64,000 nt of DNA from NCBI GenBank assembly GCA_030068145.1, contig JAPJBO010000337.1, forward strand, positions 157,410-221,409. Reading direction: 5' to 3'. The translations under genes were made by a program, and so were the position numbers. The stretch comes from Diplonema papillatum (lineage: Eukaryota > Euglenozoa > Diplonemea > Diplonemida > Diplonemidae). The notes beneath the pieces are model-generated. The model saw nothing but the letters and a program-made list of their open reading frames with translations, ran no database searches and had not been told where the DNA came from. Positions 23,664 to 33,153 of the stretch are shown here, one piece after another; the first letter of the stretch is position 1; every line of letters begins with the position of its first letter.

Positions 23664-25036
23664 TTTTTATACACAAAACACACCCGACGACAGGTGCCTG
23701 CCGGTGGGTTTGGTTGTGCTTTGGATCGCGGGGAGACAAAATACTCAGAGGGGCCCGGCCATGACTTGCGTTGACGTTTACGGGGGCTGGAGGGGGGCAA
23801 TCCAAATATTCAACTGCGGGCAGCAGGCTTTTTTAGAGTTATAGTTAGCTCAAGCGAATCCAGGATTTTGGAGTCTCCGGGTGACCTTCGTCGAATGGGT
23901 TCTTTTAAAGCTAATACGTACTGGGTGGGTTTGGGGGGGCATGCATGGCTTCTTTCGTGTACACTTTACTTGCTTTGACAAGTCAGGTTCGAAACAAGTT
24001 AGAGAGCGCACCAGGCTGAGCCCAACAGGCGCTCAAGACTGAGGGTCCCTTTTTGGAAGTTCTTGTGCGGGAACTTTCCATCGAGGCGGAAGCCTTCCAT
24101 GGCCACCGTTCTGCTGTTAGATGAGCCGACACCTATTGTGGGATCTTGAAGAGCGAGCAGTCGGTCACCTTTAGTCAGCACTCAGTTCATTCCGCGTCGT
24201 TAATTCTGCCTCTCAAAAACAAATTTGTGCCCTTATTAACCCTGCTACGAAGATGAACGACACCATGTGTGGCTCTTGGTTCATCCTGCTATTCCACGGC
24301 GAAGCGCTAGCCCGGTTGGATTGGACCCGGTCCAGGTTGGACGGCACTTCTGCAGGACTCTGCAGAGGTCCACGCCAAAGCAGATGCAGTTTGCATTCGT
24401 GGCCCCGCAGTACCTCCGTGAAGCTTCCGTCCTGGCAGCGGCTTTGCCCGAGGAATCCTTGTGCACTCGCCCGAAATTGGAGAGATCACCTCTGCCAGAC
24501 CGTGTTTGCGGACCAGATCCAGCTTTCTCGCTGTCTCCGAAGAGAGAACGTGAGGCCATCACGAGTACACCAGAAGAAGGAAAGCAAACAGAAACGCATC
24601 GAGGAAGGTGGTAAGCTGGGATGAGACTCTCCGCGCCCATGCACAGTCTGGAAAGAGCAGCGTGGGCGGGGAATCATATGTGAAATATGGAGAAGTACGA
24701 ACTCATGTCCTGCACCGCTGGATTATTCTGCGGTAAAGGACCTGCGGTATCGAGCCCCGAGGGGTGCTGACATCTCAGCCGCAAAGCTGGAGCTGGTATC
24801 TGGTAAAAAGTGCGATGCTCGGGTGTGCCTAGGAAGAAATACGCGGCGATCCCAGCTGTCTGTGTGTTTCAACTACTTCCCACCCTCCCTCACGCTATCA
24901 TCTGCGGGCTGGAACTCGCCGTACACTGGTCCTGAGGTATGCGACAACAAGGGATGGCCTGGCTACTCCAGAACTGAAATCACTCCAGACATCAAACGAA
25001 CAAACGGCAACGACAGCACCGTTCTTCGTGTTGCCG
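23664..25036. other. spacer between giant gene and 4-TM gene
   Basis: Contains an R3 repeat copy at about 23829-23912 (TTTTTTAGAGTTATAGTTAG, then GTGACCTTCGTCGAATGGGTT). I saw no credible gene. The 24281-24640 region is open on both strands in several frames but has no splice-bounded coding segment that I trust. The immediate upstream of the giant ATG is AT-rich (TGTATAAAAAATG). Confidence 0.45.
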
Positions 25037-27173
25037 CTACTCGGAGCCTTCGACCTCAATAACGACTGGCCTGCTGACCGGGAGGGGCTGCCGCTCCCAC
25101 TCGATATCAGCCAACTGAGCAACGACAACATTGTTGTCCGCATGCCTTCCTGCTGGTTGTGGCAGCAGGGCCACTTGACGGTAACTGGATACCCATCACG
25201 CACTGCACGGAAACGGATCTGTGACTGCAGGCTGGGCTCCGGACCCGGCAACATTCCTTCCCTCACTGTACGAAAACCAAGCGGATGGAGTCTGGCTCAC
25301 TTTTTGTGGCATCGGATCAACGGCTGTAGCAGGGTCATCCTTCACCTGCACCGACTTCACTGAAGTCGAAGGAATGAGCGGCGCCGACAGCATCATCCCC
25401 CGCATCGCCCCCTGCCGGCCGTGGCTCGGCCCCCAGACCCGAGACCACCCGTTCGGCCTCGCCAGCTTCGCTGAAATCGAACGAATGCGCAGCACCGAAC
25501 GCATCCTCCGCCTCCGGCCGGCCCAGCCCGACCGAACCCGCGCCGCCCGCGGCGGGGAGCTCCGCCGGGTTGTTGGGAGGAGGCGGCCCCCCTGCGGAGG
25601 CCTCGACTTCGGGGGCCGGCGCCGAAATGGGGTCCAGCAGCACCCTTTGGTTCCGAACCGACGCCTGCGGCGCGCGGGACGAGCCGCGCGCCGCCAGCAG
25701 CGCCGGGGGCTGGTCGGCGGCGGCCGCCGGGGCTGCGGGTTGGTCCCCCACGAAGGGCTGGGCGAGCGGGGTTTCCCCGGCGGCTGGCGGTGCCGCGCGG
25801 ACGCCGTCTTTGTCATCAGCCGTGGCTGGCGCTGCGGTTGGGGTCGTGGGTTCCGCGCCGCTGGGTGGGACGGGAGCGTCCGATGGGTCCGGCAACCGTA
25901 GTTGCTGCGCGGGCGGGCTTTCCCCGGCGGCTGCCGGTGCCGCAGGGAAGCCATCGTCTCCGACGGACCCCGGACCAACCAAGGCCGGCGCCGCGGTCGG
26001 AGTCGTCGGTTCCGCGCCGCTGGGCGGAACCGGATCGTCCGACGTTTCCTGCGACCGCAGCCGCGCGAGCGGGTTTTCCCCGGCAGCTGCCGGCGCTGCA
26101 CGGGCGCCGTTTTTTTCGACGGACCCCGGACCAACCAAGGCCGGCGCCGCGGTCGGAGGCGTCGGTCCCCCGCCGCTGGGTGGAACCGGATCGTCCGACG
26201 TTTCCTGCGACCGCAGCTGCGCGAGCGGGTTTTCCCCCGCCGCGCGGACGTCGTCTTTTTCGGACGACGCCGGACCGACCAAGGCCGGCGCCTCGGCCAC
26301 GAACGTTTCCGACGGGCCGCCACGGCCGGCCGCGAGAAGCGGGTTCTCGTTCTGCGGCGGCGGGGCGTCGTCGCCGCCTGCAAGCGGGTTGGCGCCGGGG
26401 GCGGGTTCTTCGGGGTCGGCTTTGTCGTCGCGACCCCCCGTTTTGTCGACGAGGTGCGCGGACTGGAGGTCCGGCTCGGGTTTGGACTGCCTGCGGAGAG
26501 ACGGCGTGGCGGAGGCCGGCAGCTTGTCGCGGTGGGACCACGCCTTGGTTTCGTTCGCCGTCTCCGCGAGGAGCTTCGCACGGTGCTTCCGCTGGGCGCG
26601 CGCGTTGCCGCCGACGTCGGAGTGCGCCATCAAGTCGTTGAGCGCGTCGTTGTGGTCGAGGGCCACCACGCACGAGACGACCGACAGCACGGCCCCGAAC
26701 ACCGCGACAAACAGCTTCGCCCGGGCTTTACTCACCGTGTCCGCGCAGCTGCTGCCGTCGATGTCGCCGTAGTCGGCGACGGTCGGGTGGCACTTGTTCG
26801 TTTCGCCTCGCTCGAGGGTCACGTTCTCGAACAAATACGCGGTGAGCACCGAGAGCAGCCACATCTGGAGGACGAAGTAGAGCCGCGTGTGGAACTCCGA
26901 GCGGGCGTGGGCGGCCTTCGCGCCGAAGAGGCTCGAAAACAGGCCGATGCTGGCCGCGAACACGCTCTGGAACAGGCGCTCGCCCTCGGCGGCCGCCGTG
27001 AACGCGAAGACGAGCACGACCGAGCACAGCAGCGCCTCGCCGGCGACCAGCCCGAGGAGGATCTTCCCGACGAGCCGGGCTCGCGACTCCTTGTCGAAGT
27101 CCCCGCTCATCAGCTTCGTCAGGAAGGACGGTTCCACATAATGGTTCTGCCCCCCTCCGCGGCCCATATCCAT
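25037..27173 (-). CDS. four-helix membrane protein with long repeat tail
   Basis: Main exon 27173-25346 (609 codons), then two small putative exons, 25265-25204 and 25114-25037, giving about 655 residues. I start at MDMGRGGGQNHYVEP because the upstream frame is spacer-like. Four hydrophobic helices lie in the first about 190 residues (GKILLGLVAGEALLCSVVLV, LFQSVFAASIGLFSSLFG, LYFVLQMWLLSVLTAYLF, LFVAVFGAVLSVVSCVVAL). The loop between helices 3 and 4 contains two cysteines, as in tetraspan-like folds. The tail is disordered with about three 45-55-residue repeats (APALVGPGS, ENPLARLRSQETSDDPVPPSG) and a duplicated AAHSFDFSE motif. The 80-nt and 89-nt introns keep frame (phase 1, then phase 0), and the last exon reads LADIEWERQPLPVSRPVVIE before TAG. 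Without them the frame stops at 25335. Family unknown; membrane-anchored scaffold is a guess. Confidence 0.75.
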
Positions 27174-27934
27174 TTTTGCCGCAGGGTTTGCGCGTTTGCC
27201 GGCGCAACCGTTCCACGTTCCTTTCTCTCGTCTCCTGTTTTGCCCGAGTTTGTTTGTGTGGAGTCTCACCTGTTGCCTCTTCTTCTGTCTTCTGTTGGGG
27301 ATGAAACCACGAGAGTGAGCCAGGGGCTGGCCTTCTCTCTTTTTCTTTGATCGGGAAGCACCGGACCAGGAGCTCTATCAACCACCAAGACACGCCCTGT
27401 GTTGAATGCTTGGTGTGGAAGTTTGCGAGTAACACAGCGCGTGAGGTGTGACGAGAGAAGTCCTGTACCACAGGATGTTATCAAAGAATCTTCTAAGACG
27501 AGAGGTGTTCCTCGCTCTTCTTCTCGTGTGTCTATCTCACCAGACAAGCACGATTAGCTAGTGTCAGCACGCAGAATCTTCCGGTCTTGCGGACGCGGCA
27601 CTGTACGCTATGCCACAACTTCTCCGGAGAAGAACGGAAACTGGGGAATCATTTCTGCCTGGAAAGCATTCGGTCGTCAGTGTCCTCAAGACGGGACCAT
27701 ATACAAGGAAGAAACGTTTTCGTTTTCTTTGCTTTTTTCACAACAAGAACGAATCGGTACAAGGAGGCGGTGTACAGCATCAGGACAGGGTATGTATTCA
27801 CTTCCTCTCAGTGGATAAATAGAGAGGCAAGCAGCTCTGCTCGGATTGATGCGAGGACAGAGAGTTGCTGCATGGTAATCCGCGTACGTGCTGCAAGCCG
27901 GCAGTGGCGTGGTACACGCACGTCAGCTGCAGGC
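27174..27934. other. spacer with repeat fragment
   Basis: No gene seen. Near 27356-27400 the block GGAGCTCTATCAACCACCAAGACACG matches the outer end of the duplicated units at 28160-28200 and 28585-28620, so a further decayed copy of the 28-kb duplication probably ended here. The rest is low-information sequence. Confidence 0.4.
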
Positions 27935-28260
27935 TGCAGTCACAACATTGACACATTGACCTTGCGAGGGTGCTCCGTGTAGAGGTTGCGAAACTTCGCT
28001 TGAAAGGCTGCCGCGTTGGCAGGGTGGGCACAGCAGAGGTTCTCGTGACTTTGTGGAACAGGGGCGGGCCATGTGCCGGGTCAAAAGGTAGCGTGGAAAG
28101 AGAAATCCACACGCAGCACAGTTGAGCACAGTGATACAAGAACCTGCGCGAGAAGTAGAAGCACCGGACAAGGAGCTCTGATGAACCACCAAGACACGCT
28201 GCTTTGTGGTTTGTGGGGAAAGACTGCGAGTGGCATAAGATAGAGCACTCCCGCATCACA
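27935..28260 (-). pseudogene. decayed duplicate (copy C) of the neighbouring gene's 3' end
   Basis: Aligns with the 3' part of the 28712-29866 gene: CATTGACCTTGCG, GAGGTTGCGAAACTTCGC, TTGAAAGGCTGCCGC and TTGGCAGGGTGGGCACAGCAGAGGTTC-like blocks in the same order. In-frame stops and indels interrupt the coding sense. It also carries the shared outer block GAGCTCTGATGAACCACCAAGACACG. It is the most diverged of the three tandem units. Confidence 0.7.
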
Positions 28261-28324
28261 GGATGATACTAAACTAATATTCTAAGACGATCGTATACGA
28301 CTAAAAACAACGGTTTTATCTTCG

Positions 28325-28660
28325 TCACGTCAGCTGCATGCGACGACAAGCTGCCTTCACATCGTTGACCTTGGAGCGTGTTCCGCGTTGAGTTTGCGAA
28401 GCTTCGCTTGAAAGGCAGCCGCTTTGGCAGGGTGGGCGCAGCAGGTTCGGTGTCGGTCCGAAAGGGGTGCCGTGCCGCTTGGGTGGACAGGGAAGGTTGG
28501 TTGGTGTGTGCGCGGAAAGAGAAATGCACACGCAGTGCAGTTGAGCAGAGTGATGCAAGAACCTGCGCGAGAAGTTGAAGCGCTGGACAAGGAACTCCGA
28601 TGAACCGCCAAGACACGCCCTACTTTGCGTATTTTTTGCCTTCGCGCTGCTTCGTGGGGA
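28325..28660 (-). pseudogene. decayed duplicate (copy B) of the neighbouring gene's 3' end
   Basis: Closer to the intact unit than copy C: GCATGCGACGACAAGCTGCC, GTTTGCGAAGCTTCGCTTGA and GGCAGCCGCTTTGGCAGGGT are nearly unchanged. The reading frame still spells an AKAAAFQAKL-like segment on the minus strand, but it breaks on both sides. The flank AGACTGCGAGTG and the AACTCCGATGAACCGCC block show that the duplicated unit includes DNA beyond the exon. Confidence 0.7.
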
Positions 28661-28711
28661 AAGACTGCGAGTGCGGGTTGTGTGAGCGGAAGAGCACTAA
28701 ATTCATCTTCG

Positions 28712-29866
28712 TCACGTCCGCTGCATGCGACGACAAGCTGCCTTGACGTCGTTGACCTTGCGCGCGTGCTCCGCGTTGAGTTCGCGAAGCTTCGCTTGAA
28801 AGGCAGCCGCTTTGGCAGGGTGGGCGCAGCAGAGGTTCGGGTGTCGGTCCGAAAGGGGTGCCGGGAGGACAGGGGAGGTTGGTTGGGGGCGGTGCGCCGA
28901 GGCCGGCGCGGAAAGAGCCGCGCGCAGCGCGGCGAACAGGTGCGGGAACCTGCGGGAGAAGCTGAAGAACTGCTCGAGGGTCGACCCGCCGTCGCTGCCC
29001 CGGTCAAGCGACGATGCGATCGCGACGCGGAGCGTCGCGGGCGTGATCGAACGGGCCGTTGAACCCGGTGGGTGGCCGCGGCACTGCACCGCCGCCGAAC
29101 AACCCACGGCGGCAGCTAGCTGCTCTGGGTAGACCTTCCCCGAGGGAGCCAGGGCGCAGAACACCCTGCGACACGCCTCGGCCGGTGACTCTACGTGCCT
29201 ACTTGCTCGCTTGCTGGGTGGGTTCCGGGGATGCGCAGGGTCTTCTCCGAACTCGGAAAAGGACCCATCTGCCGGAGGAGGCCACGCGCGAGGATCCGCG
29301 GACGCGGTTTGCGAGTTTTTTCGCCGCTCGCCGACGCCGGGGCTGCGGGCCGGCTTGCCCGGGCTCGCGCACCGCGGCGAAAAGTCCCACGGCGGGCGGC
29401 AGCGGGGCTGCCGGGCCGTCCGCCCGCACTCCGGCGGCGTCAGTACCGAAGGTTGCATAGCGCGGGCGCCCGGCGTCCCCGCGGCGCAGCCGCGGGGCCC
29501 GGAGGGGAGCTGGTGCCGCAATGCCACCACCCGAGCCTCTGGCGTTGCGCGGGGGGGGGTGCACTCGCCTTCGGCGAGTGCTGATTGCCACGCGTCATCG
29601 CTGGGGCACCGCGTCGGAGTGCCGCCGGCTACCGCGGACGTGAGCCCGTGCGCCACCTTCCCTTTCCCGGGGCGCGCCGCTGGGGCAAAGTGGACGGACG
29701 GCTTGGCGGGGGGGTGCTGCTGGCTGCGCTTCGACGACAGGCGGTCGGCATTGCCGGGGCGCGGCTGCCGGTGCCGCGGGCTCGGCCCCGCGGCGTCGCG
29801 CCGCTGCGGCAGGCGGCGGCCCGGCGGCGATTGCGCGGCGGGAGGTTCCGCGCGGGGTACGGGCAT
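28712..29866 (-). CDS. 384-residue disordered/helical protein
   Basis: ATG at 29866 follows directly on a pyrimidine tract and AG (CCCTTCCCCCTCGGTAG|ATG). That is either a trans-splice site or the end of an upstream intron. Residues 1-210 are Pro/Arg/Ala-rich and disordered. Residues about 220-330 contain two EF-hand-like helix segments (EACRRVFCALAPSGKVYPEQ and ATLRVAIASSLDRGSDGGST, then LEQFFSFSRRFPHL) that lack canonical calcium ligands. The C-terminus is a basic helix (HPAKAAAFQAKLRELNAEHA, RKVNDVKAACRRM). The frame ends at 28712. A nearby GT could continue it into a later exon, so the true C-terminus is uncertain. Two decayed copies of the 3' end follow immediately. Family not recognised; calmodulin-like cytoskeletal adaptor is only a thought. 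Confidence 0.65.
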   Translation of the reverse strand: MPVPRAEPPAAQSPPGRRLPQRRDAAGPSPRHRQPRPGNADRLSSKRSQQHPPAKPSVHFAPAARPGKGKVAHGLTSAVAGGTPTRCPSDDAWQSALAEGECTPPRATPEARVVALRHQLPSGPRGCAAGTPGARAMQPSVLTPPECGRTARQPRCRPPWDFSPRCASPGKPARSPGVGERRKNSQTASADPRAWPPPADGSFSEFGEDPAHPRNPPSKRASRHVESPAEACRRVFCALAPSGKVYPEQLAAAVGCSAAVQCRGHPPGSTARSITPATLRVAIASSLDRGSDGGSTLEQFFSFSRRFPHLFAALRAALSAPASAHRPQPTSPVLPAPLSDRHPNLCCAHPAKAAAFQAKLRELNAEHARKVNDVKAACRRMQRT

Positions 29867-31100
29867 CTACCGAGGGGGAAGGGGCAATCAGCCACCACCG
29901 CCCTCTGGTACACGGGAGCAGGGGGGCCAAGTTCCCGCCCACTCACGCACACTCACAGTCACACACACCCCGCCCGACTCGTTCCCCCACCTTTCGTTGT
30001 TTGCGTTTCGGTTTTGATTTCTACCTCGGGTGACGTGTGTAATTGTCACCCCCCCAGATGACGTTTGAAAATGTCACCCACAGAGAGAAGACTGTGCGAG
30101 GGTCCAGCCTCAGAACCTGGAGTTAAAGAGGGTGTGCCCGAGGCACACCCGAAAAGCGGGTGACTACAACTAAAACGCTAAGTCCAAGCGGGTGTGACGC
30201 CCGCTTTTTTAACTCCGGCTTCACCTGTTTTTGGCGAGTTTCATGCGGAAACGCTGCCAGCTACTAAGTTGCAGTCCCAACTGCGCTGTTGACACAAGGA
30301 ATTGGTCGCAAGGGGCCTCTTTTCCTCACTCCGCTTGAGATTTCGTTAAAAATGGCCTCCCCGGCCGGGGTCCAGCCTCGGAAGCCGGAGCTAAAGAACA
30401 GTTACACGCTTTTTAGAGTTAAAGTTCGCTTGAAATTCCGGGGTTTTAGGGTCCCCGTGTGACCGTTCATGAATGGGTTCTCTTAGAGCAAGAAAGGGCT
30501 ATGTGGCTACGGGTTGTATTTTAGTGCTAGTATAGTTTTGCGGGTGTACAACTACCCACCTTTTTGGAGTGAAACTTCGCTTGAGATTCCGGGGGTTCAG
30601 GGTCACCGGGCGACCTTGCCGGGCTAGATGGGTTCTCTCAACTATGTGGGGGTGGTTGTTTCTTTGGTGCACACTTTGTGCACCAAAGTGATAAATGAGT
30701 CATGGCTAGCCATGTGTTTTTGTCTTTTGGATGCAGCACACCGCATTCTCCTTTTCGGGTGTGACTTGGGCACACCCTAACGTAACTTCAGAAGCCGAGA
30801 CTAATTGAGCTTCGAAGCTGGGCAGTGGGAGCACTCGTTTTGCGGGCCTGCCCGTTGTCAGTCATGGTCTACCATCAGTACAGTCAGTGCAGTGGCAATG
30901 CATACTCCATACCTCGCCCTACCCATAGGAAGAGGAAGCTGCACTCCTCCAGAAGAGCGGTGCGATGCAAAGCTGAAGGGGAACGGATCGGCAAACGCCG
31001 GTAAACAACATCTAACTCAGCTAGTGGATAGTGAGGTGGCGGGGAATTGCTCTGACTTCGAGCCCGCAATACGAGACAGAAAGGGCGGGCATATTTTCCG
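29867..31100. other. hairpin-rich spacer with R3 repeats
   Basis: No gene seen. Perfect or near-perfect hairpins: GGGTGTGCC-CGA-GGCACACCC at 30130-30150; AGCGGG...CCCGCT followed by six T at 30187-30210; and CTTTGGTGCACA-CTT-TGTGCACCAAAG at 30662-30688. R3 repeat copies occur at about 30410-30490 and 30560-30640 (CTTGAAATTCCGGGG and CTTGAGATTCCGGGG, each followed by GGGTTCTCT). A GTCCAGCCTC motif followed by GGAG(T/C)TAAAGA occurs at 30100 and 30371. Confidence 0.6.
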
Positions 31101-31109
31101 CACGGTGTT

Positions 31110-31235
31110 TGATGCCCTGCCCGTAGAAGCCCGCCTTAACACTCTGCCAGGTCTGCCTGGGTGAGCGGGTACCAGGTGTCGGCAGAGCACGACACCCTGC
31201 TCCAGAGCGAACGCGAATAGGAAGCGTGTGGTGCA
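31110..31235 (-). pseudogene. decayed partial duplicate of the 136-codon ORF
   Basis: About 75 bp aligns with the middle of the 31517-31927 ORF, with CTCTGCCAGGTCTGCCTGGG against CTCTGCCGGGTCAGCCCGGG, then CACGA(C/T)(A/G)CCCTGCTC. On the minus strand it reads FALEQGVVLCRHLVPAHPG, compared with FFEQGIVLCDTRYMLTRADP in the intact copy. Flanks differ and the frame is broken. A plus-strand ORF covering the same place has no coding support. Confidence 0.55.
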
Positions 31236-31516
31236 ACAGCACGACGACTCCTTGGGTCCGACGTCGTGAAAGCTCACCTGCCAACAGGGGCCTTAGCTCG
31301 GACCTCGCGAGCTTGAGGGGGGATGCGTTGCGTACAACTCAACCCAAAGTTGTTCGTTGCCGAGTTGCAAGAGCTGGCACTAAGGTTTTCGGGTATGCCA
31401 AGGTGAGCGCCGCAGAGCACCACCAGTACACGTAGCAGCAAACAGCACAATGGCATCACTCCGGTTTGTACGCGCAAGCCCGCATTCTGCGTCAGCTCTC
31501 GCCCTCGGAGAGTAAG

Positions 31517-31927
31517 CTACTTCGTTCCCTGCAGCATCGCTCGCTCCAAGTGCAGAGACGCTTTCTGAGGCGACGCAGCGTACAGCACGACGGCAAGACC
31601 TTGCGGCAAAAGCTTCACGCAGAGAGTAGACGACTTCGCTGCTGCCGCTGTAGTTCCCTTCGGCATGAACACGAAAGGCTCTGCCGGGTCAGCCCGGGTG
31701 AGCATGTACCGAGTGTCGCAAAGCACGATGCCCTGCTCGAAGAAGTGCGAAACGTCGCAGTTGAGACACAGCAGGTGGTGCAACTGCATAAGCTGGTCCC
31801 GGCCCAGGTCTTTGAAGGCGGAACCTGCGCCGTCCCGTGAGAGCAGCACCTTTACATCGCTGCACAGCGCCCAGTCCTGAACCTCAGGCGACGCCTCAAG
31901 GAACTGGACGATCGATTGCACGGTCAT
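31517..31927 (-). CDS. 136-residue uncharacterised protein
   Basis: Intact ATG-to-TAG frame with good third-position GC. It begins MTVQSIVQFLEASPEVQDWA and contains a hydrophobic core with several cysteines (LHHLLCLNCDVSHFFEQGIV) and FVFMPKGTTAAAA. Predicted soluble, mixed alpha/beta, with no membrane segment. An in-frame extension (FDAQPK) precedes the ATG after a possible acceptor GCCCAG|CCG, so this could be the last exon of a longer gene. A decayed partial copy lies 300 bp downstream. Family not recognised. Confidence 0.55.
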   Translation of the reverse strand: MTVQSIVQFLEASPEVQDWALCSDVKVLLSRDGAGSAFKDLGRDQLMQLHHLLCLNCDVSHFFEQGIVLCDTRYMLTRADPAEPFVFMPKGTTAAAAKSSTLCVKLLPQGLAVVLYAASPQKASLHLERAMLQGTK

Positions 31928-32349
31928 CTTCGGCTGGGCATCGAATACTAGATAGGAGGGGCTACTTCTTCCCTACACCCCAGTCCCGGGATTCCTTTTT
32001 CCCTGTAACAATGTGGATAGCCGCTACCCATCCGTGCAGTTTTCCTTACTAGGGATTGGTGGTGTCCCCAGGAACTGTTTCGGTGAGAGTATGCGAAGGA
32101 CGTCAGAAGTCCCAGGTCACCCGCTACACTGCTGCGGCGAAACGACATGCTCCGAACTCTTCTGGCAGCTCGAAGCTGGCACTGCATAACCTACGCTTAG
32201 GTACGGAAGAGCCCAGGAGCCACCGGTAGCACTTGAACCCGCCACTCGTACCAACAATGCATTGTCTACACAAAAACTGCCAACACTGCTGTTGTATTCC
32301 ATAAACGAAGCCGTTTGCGTTCGTCGCGCGGCCAGAGTACCTGCAGTGA

Positions 32350-32478
32350 TCACGGTAGCTGCCGCATTTCGAACTCTCGCCGCAGTGCACTTTCTTGAAT
32401 CGCCGGGAAGGCTTGTGGGGTGCGTTGTTGCCGCTGCTCGAGCAAGTCGAGCTCGAACGGGGAAAGGGGGAATGCCAT
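32350..32478 (-). CDS. 42-codon ORF, possibly a first exon
   Basis: ATG directly after a 16-A run on the minus strand (plus-strand T run 32477-32494) opens MAFPLSPFELDLLEQRQQRT, then a helical Gln/Arg/Glu-rich segment ending at TGA. The composition is that of a charged helix. The other two frames are also open here, which weakens the call. A donor CC|GTGATC at the stop would allow continuation into another exon. No family assigned. Confidence 0.35.
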   Translation of the reverse strand: MAFPLSPFELDLLEQRQQRTPQAFPAIQESALRREFEMRQLP

Positions 32479-32504
32479 TTTTTTTTTTTTTTTCCCGACG
32501 ACAA

Positions 32505-32585
32505 CTAGTGTCAGACTAGCCTACCCGAAGGCAGTTGATTCCTTTAGGCAAGATTTCTCTACCGGCGGAAGTTGTTTGGGTTAAC
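32505..32585. repeat. dispersed repeat family R2, copy 1
   Basis: Shares TGTCAGACTAGCCTACCCGA, AGGCAGTTGATTCCTTT, GGCAAG and GAAGTTG(T/C)TTGGGTT with 43495-43590 in the same order. A shorter match lies at about 2005-2035. It abuts a T30 homopolymer at 32589-32618, and the other copy ends in a shorter T run at the same place. A tail of this kind is reminiscent of a retroposed element. Confidence 0.65.
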
Positions 32586-32586
32586 G

Positions 32587-32588
<2 letters not shown>

Positions 32589-32618
<30 letters not shown>
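32589..32618. repeat. T30 homopolymer
   Basis: Thirty consecutive T on the plus strand directly after an R2 repeat copy. It may be the element's A-tail on the opposite strand. It is also a likely site of length error in assembly. Confidence 0.9.
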
Positions 32619-32619
<1 letters not shown>

Positions 32620-32844
32620 GTTTAAAACGTCGGCAACGCGAGGTGCACTCACTACGACAGTGAAGAGCGAAGCATGAGATAGGACGCCCGTCTGCGCAAA
32701 TGCGGGACGCCTGCGCAGGTTTGCTGCAGGAGTGCACTTTTGGGCGAGAACAGATAGATTGTATGGAAACGCCACACGAAAAGGATACACATGGGCACGC
32801 GGCAGCGAGGGATGCGGGCCAAACTAGAAACCCGTCTCCACAAA

Positions 32845-32990
32845 CCTGACTGTCCAATCACGGTCGCGAAAGGGTTGTGCCCAGTAGCGATGAAGAGGTT
32901 GGTCAGGCCCCCACGCCGCCTTATGCACGACACGGCTACAACACGAGGATGCAGCCCTGCTTGGGTGTGCACTCAGCCATCACAGAGCCC
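32845..32990. repeat. dispersed repeat R7, copy 1
   Basis: Blocks GACTGTCCAATCAC, GCGAAAGGGTTGTGCCCA, GGCTACAACACGAGGAT and ACTCAGCCATCACA match 46533-46672 in the same order, with about 10-15 percent differences by eye. No open frame is shared between the two copies. Confidence 0.7.
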
Positions 32991-33008
32991 CAGAGCTCGC
33001 CACTTGAC

Positions 33009-33153
33009 CTGACACAGCTGCCACCCTGGCGGCCACAGCAGCAGCCTTCGCAATGAAGACGCGCGCAGCTGGAGCGTACCAGACAATGCCGTGCAACAGC
33101 TGCACCAGACGCAGGTTGATCCGAGAGCTCGCTAGGGAGGTTGCGCTGCTCAC
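33009..33153 (-). CDS. candidate internal exon, Ala-rich helical segment
   Basis: Bounded by acceptor CTGGCAG|GTGAGC and donor GTCAG|GTCAAG, 145 nt reading VSSATSLASSRINLRLVQLL, then HGIVWYAPAARVFIAKAAAV. The composition is strongly protein-like, with two amphipathic or semi-hydrophobic helices. Entry phase 0, exit phase 1. I could not join it to the ORFs on either side. Family unknown; could be a membrane-associated or importer subunit fragment. Confidence 0.4.

Noticed and set aside
21967-23844. 625-codon plus-strand ORF
   Set aside because: Antisense shadow of the RPA70N and disordered region; no domain, and Cys/Arg/Ser-rich composition typical of antisense frames.
30187-30210. Bacterial rho-independent terminator
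   Set aside because: Shape fits, but the window is eukaryotic; kept only as a hairpin of unknown role.
30805-31164. 119-codon plus-strand ORF
   Set aside because: Overlaps the decayed duplicate of a minus-strand gene; no domain or bias.
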